NCBI GenBank assembly: GCA_032716605.1
Contig: CM064572.1
Span: 35,911,760-35,975,759 of the forward strand
Source: Paralithodes platypus
Taxonomy: Eukaryota > Arthropoda > Malacostraca > Decapoda > Lithodidae
Direction: 5' to 3'
Length of the DNA stretch: 64,000 bases
A program made the translations under genes and the position numbers. The notes below the pieces were generated by a model. It had not been told where the DNA came from. It searched no databases and was given only the letters and a program-made list of their open reading frames with translations. Positions 54,674-64,000 of this stretch are shown piece after piece; within the stretch, counting starts at the first letter, position 1; each line of letters starts with the position of its first letter.

Positions 54674-56239
54674 TTACAAAACAATGTGTCCTGATTCCGT
54701 GGTTAATTGGTCTCCCCATCGACAAATGTGTTGGAAGATGTGCCGAGGGATCCACTTTGGTTTGATTTTCTTGTCCCACAATTGTAACAGGGTTGGTTCA
54801 GAGGGTGTTGCGACATCAATAGGTAATGGTGGGGCAGATTTGGTGTGCTGTATGGCGGCGAGGTTGGTGGAGGGATGGTCTGGTACAGGTAAGCGGGAGA
54901 GAGCGTCTGCGTTTGTATGAAGTTTTCCGAGCTGATAATGGATCATAAAATAATACTCTTCCAGCATTTCTCTCCAGCGAATTAATAATGCAGAGTTGGT
55001 TTCACATCGTCTGAGCCATTGCAAGGATTGGTGATCGGTGATAATATCTAATTTAGCCCCTAATACAATAGATCTGAAATGATTAAGGGCCCAGATAATG
55101 CCTAAACATTCTCTCTTGGTGGCGGCGTAATTTTGCTGGGCAGTGTTCACGGTCGAGCTGGCGTAGGCGATGGCATGTTCTTTTCCTTCGTGCACTTGAG
55201 CTAGCACGGCACCAATGGCGTATAAGGAAACATCTGTATATAGGCAAAAAGGTTGTTGATAATCAGGAAAAGCTACTGTGGGGGCTTGTACTAATTTGTC
55301 TTTCAATGTCTCAAAAGCTAAATTTCTTTCAGATGTCCATATAAACTCTGTGTCTGTATGGGTGAGTTGATGAAGCGGATGAACGATCTCAGCAAACTTT
55401 GGGACAAAACGGCGATAATAGGTGGCTAATCCGAGGAAAGATCACATTCCTTTGACGGCGGTAGGTGGTTGCTGGCTACCGATGGCGGTCAGTTTCGTAG
55501 GATCAGGTGAGATACCTTGAACCGACATGACATGACCGAGGAATCCTACCGTATTTCTGGCAATCTCGCATTTAGAAGGCTTGAGCTTTAGTCCGGCGTC
55601 CCTGGTGCATTGTAATACCTGACGAAGTCTTCTTAGATGTTCAGGCCAGGTACTAGAATATATAATCACATCATCTAAATATGCCAGACAAGTCTCCCAA
55701 GTAAGTCCTTTTAACACAGATTCCATTAACCGGGAGAAGGTAGCTGAGCCATTGCACAGTCCAAAAGGCAACGCATTAAACTCATAAAGGTGTCCTCCAC
55801 TGGTTGAGAAAGCTGTCTTCTGCTGATGTTCGGCTGTGATAGGGACTTGCCAATATCCAGCTTGTAGGTCGAGGGTGGTAAACCATTTAGAACCGTGCAG
55901 AGAGTCCAGGGAGTCATCGATCCGAGGTATAGGTGTTGCATCCTTAATTGTGGCATCATTCAGACATCAATAGTCCACACAAAACCTAGTGGAGCCGTCT
56001 TTTTTCTTGACTAGAACGACTGGTGAGGACCACGGGCTGACAGAGGGGGTGACGATCCCGGCATCTAACATTTCTTTTACTTGTTGTTCTTCCTCTTGTC
56101 GTTGTACAGGGTTTTTTCTGCGAGAGGGCTGGAGAGGGGGTCCTGTGGTGTGGATGGCGTGTTCTTCCATAGTCGTTTTCCCGATCACGGTGGACGTTTG
56201 AGCAAATACATCACGGAATTCGAGGAGGAGTTTATTCAT
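54674..56239 (-). pseudogene. Reverse transcriptase and RNase H of element D
   Basis: One minus-strand frame with TGA at 55967 and 55442. RT: SPWSSPVVLVKKKDG, RFCVDY, FGLCNGSATFSRLM, LAYLDDVIIY, then FLGLATYYRRF. RNase H: LYTDVSLYAIGAVLA, RECLGIIWAL, TDHQSLQWL and NADALSRLPV. Both TGAs fall where the relative A has Arg, so each may be a CGA change. Confidence 0.9.
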
Positions 56240-57322
56240 TTGTTGGTGTTGGAGATCACTTGAGGATTCAGGAATATTGGGTAGAACAGGGGAATGAGCT
56301 CCTTCTTCAGAAATGGGGGTGATATCATCGAAAGTTTCGAGGTCTCCTATAATGAGGCCTCTAGGTAAAGTTTACTTTTCATCCGAGATATTAGAGATCA
56401 AAATGGAATTACTATGGGAGGATAAAATAGCAGGCTGAATTCTACACCGATCTGGCCCATTAGGAAGACCGGTGGGGGTCAAAATCATGGTAGGTTGAGG
56501 CATAGGTCGAATGCGAACCCATTTTTGGTGCTAAGGGGGAATTTCAGTTTTCTCTTGAGTGATAGCGGGACTGATTGTGGTGGGTGGAGGCAGAGATTGG
56601 ATTTTTTTTTATGTGAGAAGGCAAATTTATGGTAGGTTTACTTGTTGAATTTGAGGGAGAATTGCAATGGGAGGGTGACACAGCAGGGGTTTGAAGTTGT
56701 GAACCTACAGGCGTTTGGTTGTTGCCTGCATTAACCTTAATATTAGGGTTGGCTTCAGTAGCATGAGAAAAATAGGGTTTCTGAGAACAAGTAAGATCAG
56801 ATTTGGCTTCAGTAGCAACGGAAGAATGAGGGAGACAGTCATGAAAAATGGGATCAGATACGGCTTCAGTAGCATTACTCATGGAAGGTGAAGAATTATC
56901 TTTGTGGAAGGTATGAACAGAATGAGCTTCAGTAGCATTAAGGCAACAAGATTCCCCAGCATGAACTTTTGCTGGAATCGTTGTTTTACCTTTCAGAGCA
57001 CTAAGAACACTGTTGTTTGGGCGCTGATCATAGGCCTATTCTATGGTATTAGAGGTTGTAGGGACGGTAGCAACATGGTAATCATGGTTAAAGGCAAAAG
57101 AATCAGGATTGAGGTGGTGTTTATCACAGGCTGAAATTATGCTGCTGTTAGTGGATTGATCTAGGGAACTATGATGCTGGCAAGTGGAAGTGGTAAAAAC
57201 ATGGGATGATGGCATGGCTACATTATTGATTACACTTCGCTTTTTTTGTGTGGTCATAAAAATTGGTTTAAATTTCTGGAGCACAGGGGAAGATTTGTTG
57301 GAGGGTTTCTGGGATTTTTTAT
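56240..57322 (-). pseudogene. Protease-RT linker of element D with ATEA repeats
   Basis: Low-complexity Ser/Thr/Asn-rich sequence with an ATEA motif recurring (NATEAHSVH, NATEAVSDP, VATEAKSDL, HATEANPNI) every 20-30 residues. Open in one frame over 56544-57353 apart from a stop at 57036. No known domain. Confidence 0.6.
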
Positions 57323-57712
57323 TTATTTTAAATTGATCAAGCGTTGCCCACAATCTACTTGAGCTTGGAGCTTTTGTGAGAGATCCAAACCTAGGTAGCC
57401 GTCATAGTGTTGGCATTCTGAATGGAAGACTACAAATGAATGATAACAGTTAGCATGAGCAAATGGGGTGGTCACGGGTAAGGGTCGAGTTTCCCCTCGA
57501 ATATGAAGAGGAGTATCACCTGCACTTATCAGATTGGTGGTGGGGGGCTGAAGATCACCAAATCTTTTCTTGTATTTGACATAAAAAGAGTTGAACAAAC
57601 ACGATCGGGCGGCGCCAGTGTCAATCAACAGCCGTACAGGAATACCTTTAATTTTGGCAAGGTGATAAATGGGGGGTGGTCGATCGCTAGCAGACTCCCC
57701 CGCCGAAGCCAT
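57323..57712 (-). pseudogene. Retropepsin domain of element D
   Basis: 130 residues with RLLIDTGAARSCLF (active Asp) and YDGYLGLDLS. Aligned along its length with element A 13329-13736. Confidence 0.85.
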
Positions 57713-57827
57713 CGTGGGCGGGGGAGGTCTTAAAAATCCTGAGGATCTATTTCTTCCTCCTCCAGAATTTCTACTTGTTCCTCTTCAGAAAATATCTGAG
57801 CGACATTTTCCGGCGCAGAGGACTCTT

Positions 57828-58670
57828 CTAATTCCCCCTCTCGGAAATGTTCCTCGTTAGCAGATATACGAGGTTGGGAGGGCCTACCATATTTGGCGGA
57901 GTCACGGATATGATGAAAGGGGCACCTTGAGTTGCAGGCAGAGAAATCATAGGGGTTGATAATGGCTTACCTGGGTGATGGAGCTGATTCCGGGGATAGA
58001 TTCTCTTGAGTTGATTTGTATTGAATGTTGGTCTGCTTGGTTGGTATTGGCCTTGGTGAAGATGAACCTTAGGTGCTGGAGCTGCGTGCCTTTTGAAATT
58101 GATTGATTCCCCGGTTCTGCTGGATGGTTGAGGATGAGTGGTAAACCTCTTGATGGCGGCTATCGCAGTGGTTTTAGGTTGCGTTGCGAGGATCTTTTTA
58201 ATGGTAACTATATCTCGCTGGAAGCCTACGGGGTCATGCACGGCGAAGTACTCTTGTACTGCAGATGGTAGAATTTGCACAAGATGTACTAATATATGTT
58301 GTTCTTGCATATTTCTATTTAAAGTTGGGAAAGCAGCCCTTACTTGTTGAGTGATGGTTGCTATGGTGGCATCTAGATCGCCTTCATATTTCATATCCTT
58401 AATGCGGGCATGGGCTACGAAAACACCCAATGAATGCTTGATAGATTCAATGACCATGGGCTTAAACTGGTCCCAGGTGTGTGCAGGGGTTACTTGTGGG
58501 GCTACAAGGGAAACGGCTTTTCCCAAGTGCGTCAAAAGGACGGTTATTTTCTCGCGGTCCGTGGTGTATGCTAAGTCTAACACTGGTTTTACAATGTCCA
58601 TATACACTTCAATTTCATATGTATCCCCATTGTATTTGGGAATGGGAATGTGAGAGCGTGGAGCGGCCAT
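57828..58670 (-). CDS. Gag of element D
   Basis: 280 codons, start ATG 58670, about 90 bp after the LTR. YMDIVKPVLDLAYTTDREK (residues 23-41) and LHQGQYQPSRP in a basic C-terminal part. No zinc knuckle. Same family as element A Gag (12433-13229). The frame is intact to 57828; whether it was once continuous with protease is not clear. Confidence 0.8.
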   Translation of the reverse strand: MAAPRSHIPIPKYNGDTYEIEVYMDIVKPVLDLAYTTDREKITVLLTHLGKAVSLVAPQVTPAHTWDQFKPMVIESIKHSLGVFVAHARIKDMKYEGDLDATIATITQQVRAAFPTLNRNMQEQHILVHLVQILPSAVQEYFAVHDPVGFQRDIVTIKKILATQPKTTAIAAIKRFTTHPQPSSRTGESINFKRHAAPAPKVHLHQGQYQPSRPTFNTNQLKRIYPRNQLHHPGKPLSTPMISLPATQGAPFIISVTPPNMVGPPNLVYLLTRNISERGN

Positions 58671-58748
58671 ATTTATGTTGGTATATTATCTCTTATTGTT
58701 TCAAAGTATGTGAAATGTAATGAATTCTTCTGTCCGAATCAAGAACCA

Positions 58749-58760
58749 CCGCTGCCACCA
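58749..58760 (-). promoter_or_regulatory. Primer binding site of element D
   Basis: TGGTGGCAGCGG on the minus strand, one base after the LTR end CATAACA. Identical to element A. Confidence 0.75.
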
Positions 58761-59941
58761 ATGTTATGCACTGATTTTATACAGGATTAACGATTGATAC
58801 AGGTGAGTTCTACTAGACTGGGACTTCCGAGTTCATACAATTACATATAAATAAGACAACAGAGGATATATATATCGACAAAATATAGTTTAGAATACAG
58901 CTTTATTCCCTTAATATCTAAGTACACAATGGAGTATGAATGTGAGTTTAGAAACACAACCAATGAATAGCACTTAGAAAATGTTCTATCTTCGAGCACA
59001 GTCGCGGATCTGGATAGAGGTCAGGTATTTAGCACAGCTTAACGGTATTCCTTTTATCTGGAATCATAATTATACACTAATGGCTATCGAGGGTTGATAC
59101 AAGTAATATCATCAGCTATAATATTTCACTGTACTTGTAAAGAAGTAGACTTGCGATGTTAGATATGAAAGAGAGTTATTTATTTCACTATATGTATCTT
59201 GAGTTATATACTGTGCGCACTGGTATGAGAGCAAGTTCTAATTCAACTGAGGATCAACTTTGAAATATTTCCTTTGTGTTGGAATAATGACAAAGTCGCT
59301 TGTGGACTCTGAAATATTTTCACTTGGTCGAAATAATGGCAGAGTCGCTTAGCCTCAAAATCGGCTTAAATAGAATAAAATTCGGAAATCACTTGTAATG
59401 GTCGGGAACACTTCAATGGGCTATAAAGTGTTCGTAAACAAAAAAAAATCTATAAATTCCGAATAATAGCACGATAATGGGTTTTTGATATTTTTAACAC
59501 TTCTGTGGGACTGTTTATTTCACTCTCGAACTTGGATTTTTGGCAGAGTCGCATGTGGACTGTTTTATTTCTGATCACTTTGTAGATTAACTTAGACACT
59601 TTCTTTCATTTCTGGTCATCGAATTAGGCATCTTTTCTATATCTTCTTTCCGACGATGATTATGATGTTTGCTGGCTGTAGTTTTCTGCTCCTCCGTGGG
59701 CCGTCCAGGTTGGGCCGGCTGTGTGAAGATAGTTACAGATGGGTTTTGGGTCTTTAGTATGGCTCTGTAACATATAGTAATTATCTGGCAGTTACTGTTG
59801 GGCACCATACCGGACTAACGCGAGTATTCTAGAGGTTTTGTGGAATACTCGACTATCCTGGCCTGTATATCAACCGTTGATGAAGTTCTGTTAAGGTACT
59901 CTTGAACTAGGGTCTTAAATACTGTGCCTCAGAAAGAACGT

Positions 59942-61387
59942 TGTTACGTATCTTGATTTAGAAGTGGTTAACTAAATAAATAAAGACAGAACAGTTAATA
60001 TGAAAGTGTAGCAAAACAGCTGAAGGCCAAAAGAACGTAAAATATTAAAGTTCGTTCTGTTGTCACTTGCTTTCCCTCAGTTGTTGCGACAGTTATTCTT
60101 TATACTCTGATACACTTCAATTATATTTAATCAGTAAACTATTTAAAGTTACATTGAATATTTAATATGAAATAGGCTATTTATTATGAATACTAAAAGT
60201 TCAATATGTAAGCAAGAGTTTTAAGTCACTAGAATATCTCAATTAATCTGGATTATCAGCAAGGTATTAAGATTTTTTTATAATTTATATAAGTGTGTTA
60301 ACCCTTTAAAGATTGTTTTATTCTTTCTATGTTATCTCGTTATTCTTAGTTTATTATTATTCTCCCTTTAGTATTTTATCTTATTTATTCTTTTTACTGA
60401 AAGACATTTGACTAAATAAAAATGGTAAGGAAATAATACAAAGTCACATATAAAATGGAATTATATTTATAAACGTAAATAAGGTATTTTACAATTAATC
60501 AAAATTATATGATAGAGTTTCAGGATCGTTTTGCATACGTTCTGATTTCACTAAAGTACAAATTAAAGTTTAGTAGGCTTAGGCCTTTACAATGCCTATT
60601 CCGAATAATAGTCAGGTAAGTATTTAACTTATACAAGGCTTAATCATTAATTATGAATGGCAATAGCTTTACATCAAGTTAGTTAATTGTTAATAAGTAA
60701 AGTAGAATATTCAATCACAAATCATCTCTGAATCAAACATTAATTCTAAGCACCAAAATTAAACAGTAATTCAAAATATATACCTCTCCAATTAAATTAA
60801 ACATATATGATTCTCCAATCACAAAATTTTAAATCAAATGAGTGTATGTTTTCGACATACCTCTGGTTAATTAATAGTCACAAATAATCCCTAACTAACG
60901 TGTAAGAGGTCACTCTGTGACACAACTTAACACATAATAATATACAAGCCTTTGAAGTCTGTCTCGTCTCCCCACCACTCTGCTCGATTCCCCAGCTAAG
61001 AAAGTACTCCTTTTAACTATCAAATCTCCGGCTTATATATCATTTCTCGGACCAAGCTAATCCAATCAGAAGGCAGGAAACTGGTGCCGGAACCAGTCAG
61101 AAGTCAGGAAACACGTCTACCAATTACAGGTGAGAAGCAGGTGTGGTGTAGCCAATCCAGGTGTTAGAAGTTCACCACGTCACAGGTGCCCCGCCCCTCT
61201 CACGCAAGTTTTGGCGGGAAAGCGAGGAATGCAGGAAGTAGCCAGGCTGCTCTCCCCCATCTCTCTCTTTCTCTTTCTCTATCTCGTCACGTAAGCGGGT
61301 TGAGTTGTTGCCACGAGGTAGTAATTGTAAAGTCACGTTCAACAGGATGGTCTGGTCACATGACATCCGGTCGGTACGGATGTTACA
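59942..61387 (-). mobile_element. Solo LTR of a B-like element
   Basis: 1446 bp from TGTTACGTATCTTGATTTAG to GGATGTTACA, flanked by ACGT on both sides (59938-59941, 61388-61391). Related to the B LTR (same start, GTGGTTAAC, CAGCTGAAGGC) but clearly diverged. No internal sequence, so it arose by LTR-LTR recombination. Orientation taken from B. Confidence 0.88.
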
Positions 61388-61515
61388 ACGTATATGGCAC
61401 GAAATCGGAATAACGCAGGAAGGCTTTAGAACTACTCTTCCTGACTGTCCTGACCGTTTTAAGAGGTTCGGGGGACCCGGGGCGGTGTTTAAACCTTTCA
61501 GTTACACAGTCTAAT

Positions 61516-62530
61516 GGGATGCCACAGATTCAGTGCACCTAGGACTTGTATATGCAGGGTCCCCTTGAGGGTATCTCGCCAAGCCCTTTTCTCACAGCGG
61601 TCTCAGATGTTTCGAGACTACCGGTGAAAAGTGGTAGAGTTCACTTTCAATAGTAATAAGTAGAGAGGTCGGGATACCGGAGTCTCTCAACTCTTACTAG
61701 GGAAAGTGGAACCTAGCAGAGGGGGCAATGTTAGATACTGGGATGCCAGTAGTAACAAAGTTCCTCTGAAAGGACATTTTGCGCGGTGTCCACTTCCAAG
61801 AGTATTAGTAGAGAGGTCGGGATGCCGAAGTCTCTCCACTTGTACTAGGGAAAGCGAAACCTAGCAGAAAAGACAATGTTAGATACTGGGATGCCAGTAG
61901 TAACAAAGTTCCTCTGAAAGGACACTGTCACAGGGTTCACTCCCAAGAGAAATAATAGAGAAGTCGGGATGCCGGAGTCTCTCCACTTTTACTAGGGGAA
62001 GTGGGACCTAACAAAGGGAACAATGTTAGATACTGGGATGCCAGTAGTAACAAAGTTCCTAGAGTAGGACTTAGCACTTTTCACTCTAGAGAATATTGAT
62101 ACGGGATGCCGTTCTCCTCAACTTCTTTTAGAGAGGGTGTATGTGGACTTTCCATAACTAGAGAGGAAGGGGCGGGATGCCGTGACCCTTCTTCCTAAGT
62201 TAAGGAAAGCTTTATACCAGTAACAGAAGCTATATTAATCACTGGGATGCCAGTGGTAACAAAGTTTCCTGTAACAGGCCTCAATTCCGGTAACTGAAAT
62301 AATAGAAATGAAGCTCCGGGAAGCCGGTCACTTCACTACTATAATTTAGTAGACACCGCCTATCAAGATTTTCTATGTTAGCTGACGGGATTGCCGCAAC
62401 CAACAAAGATCCCTAGAATATAATATTTAGCTCACAGACAGTATATTGGACTTTGGGATGCCGTAGGTCCAACTGAATGGAGGTTTAATTCTAAGACTTC
62501 TAAAGGTGGGATGCCAGTACTCAAGAAGCC
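61516..62530. repeat. Hairpin array with GGGATGCC tip (right LTR of D)
   Basis: About 14 occurrences, including degenerate GGGATACC (about 61672), GGGAAGCC (about 62318) and GGGATTGCC (about 62388). Arms pair as in the left copy. It has one more unit than the left near 61516 and another near 61740. Confidence 0.85.
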
Positions 62531-62737
62531 TTAAAATTGCTTAACTCTCCTAAATTATCTTGACCTGATATTGAGAATTACTGCGAGGGATCCTTGCTAA
62601 CCTATAGGATGGTAAGGGCATGAAGAGGTATCCCTGGAGAGGTCTATAGAACCTTCTTGTTCTGGTCAAGATATTTGTTTTCTAAATCAATTTACTAAGT
62701 TGCACGGTGGTGTTCATATCAAAGTACATCTTACCTG

Positions 62738-64000
62738 TGTGACGTTAACCACTCCGTTAGAACCGCATGGCTTGTCGTACAGTGACTCGCTAGGATCGCC
62801 AGGGTAGTGGATGGGGCTACAGTTTATGTATTAGAGTGTGCTTTATTTCATATGAAAGCTTGTGTCATGGGCAGTCCAGAAAGGCTCTTTGTTTTCACCC
62901 ATGTCAAGGCTTTCTATATTTAATTGTAAAGTATAATATTATGTTTTATCATTAACTAGTAATGATGGGATCTGGGAGAGAGAGAGAGAGTAGAACAGAG
63001 TGAGAGGGGGGCGTGCAGTGTTTTTGCCCCGCTCGATGACGTCACGGCTGGCTTCTTCGTGGGGGTTGGTTGAGGGAGGTCCTTACCATGCTGCTAGCTC
63101 CCTTGCTAGTGGCTCGAGGACTTGTTACCGCATTACGTGTGCGGTGCAGGCTAGTCCGGTTATATATACTGCCGCCTCGCCACTCTCTCCCTCGGATCTG
63201 GTTTCTAGAACGCATCCATCTTTATCCCTTGCTACCTGTCCCCCGTACAGCACCTGAGAATCTTTTCCTCTGCCTACCTCTCTCTTTTTTCATATCTTTC
63301 ACCACCTTTTATTAAGATTATACCCCCTCTGGTTAACTCTGCAAAATCAGCTTATGCTGGCCAGTTGTATTGTGCGTTAAGGTCTGATATAACCCATGTA
63401 TGTTAGTTGTTAAGATAAGTTGATCACGAAGCATTGGTTGGCATTTATATTGTTTAGTACCGCTTCCTATAATTATTAGTGTTCTGCTGGATTAGATAAT
63501 GCTAGACTAGGGGTCTGATATTATAAGGTATTGTTTCCTATGAGTGCTGGCTTTAGGAAAAAGCTGCACGACATACCTGAGAACTGGAGTTGATTGAGTA
63601 AATTCTAGTCTGTGTGCCATTGAGAGTAGAGCATGCACGAATGAGGGCTTTTTGCCTATACCATTCTGCACTGTTCTAAGCTCGTTGTTTGTCTTTGAGG
63701 TACGCCAGGAGAACGCTTAATACGTCGGTATTAAGGTTTCTCAAGAGAGCTACCCTTCTCTATAACGTAATATTTGACGCACAGACTTGAGAGTTGCACT
63801 AGGCTATGCGGCATGCCATGCGCACCAGTATCTCGTATCATTGACTCTAGCTAGACTTTATCAGTCACAGTAGACATTAAGTATATTAACCTAATTACTC
63901 TTTTTATGCATACCCATTTATGATTACACAAGCATTTCGCAGCCTAGTTTGATGTATGGAGACACAAACGACTTAGGCTCTTTTTGTTGATAGGAATACT
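62738..64000 (+). mobile_element. LTR of a C-like element, runs off the window
   Basis: Starts TGTGACG after CCTG. Diverged match to the element C LTR (CTCGCTAGGATCG.CAGGG, GTAATGATGGGA, CTGCTGG..TAG.TAATGCTAGACT, AGCTAGACTTTA). A TATATATA at 63155-63162 is a possible TATA box. The frames at 63000-63315 are not convincing. Confidence 0.75.

Larger units (their letters stand above)
47684..62737 (-). mobile_element. LTR element D (Ty3/gypsy, relative of A)
   Basis: Order on the minus strand: right LTR (58762 onward), primer site, gag, protease, linker, RT, RNase H, integrase, Pro-rich tail, left LTR. Standard gypsy order. The right LTR is split by a solo LTR and interrupted at 62738 by another LTR, so its outer end lies outside the window. 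Two TTAA elements sit in the left LTR and 3' region. Stops: TGA 55967, 55442, 54428; TAA 54674, 53939, 53870; plus a frameshift near 54355. Confidence 0.85.
58762..62737 (-). repeat. Right (5') LTR of element D, split and incomplete
   Basis: 58762-59941 and 61388-62737 match 47684-50056. A solo LTR lies between and an LTR start truncates it at 62738. Confidence 0.85.

Noticed and set aside
63000..63315. Frames of 81-85 codons near the right end
   Set aside because: Inside a C-like LTR; no motif.

Overview
This looks like a piece of animal nuclear genome, most likely a decapod crustacean. That assignment is an inference. It rests on dense GA/CA/TCTA/GTT microsatellites and on a tRNA-derived SINE at 22430-22741 whose body carries the motif I remember from decapod SINEs (TGTAAATAGGTACCTGG on the minus strand). 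I see no convincing single-copy host gene. Every long reading frame belongs to a transposable element, and most are broken.

Layout. 1-9841: microsatellites, short tandem arrays, SINE-like copies, MITEs, foldback elements bounded by TTAA, and the 3' end of a LINE with a restriction-like endonuclease domain (6003-7334, minus). 9842-16545: LTR element A (plus), a Ty3/gypsy element ordered gag-PR-RT-RH-INT, cut off in its integrase. 16546-20444: a DNA transposon with 18-bp perfect ends inside roughly 150-bp imperfect inverted repeats. It encodes a decayed protein whose C-terminal part resembles FEN1/XPG nucleases. 20445-23270: repeats, a MITE, a LINE scrap and a SINE. 23271-44366: LTR element B (minus), split by three insertions: a CR1-like LINE in its 3' LTR, a second scrap of the same LINE in its gag-protease region, and the complete LTR element C (30830-40455, plus, TSD GGAC). 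B and C both have integrase before reverse transcriptase, the order known from Gmr1-type elements. 44367-47683: microsatellites, MITEs and a cluster of TTAA-bounded elements. 47684 to beyond 62737: LTR element D (minus), same family as A. Its very long LTRs hold an array of hairpins with a common GGGATGCC tip. The right LTR of D is split by a solo LTR (59942-61387, TSD ACGT), and a C-like LTR starts at 62738 and runs off the window.

Strong candidates for unusual biology are the FEN-like transposon and the hairpin array in the D LTRs. The nested insertions also give a clear relative order: B before C and before the CR1 LINE; D before the solo LTR and before the 62738 LTR; A before the DNA transposon.
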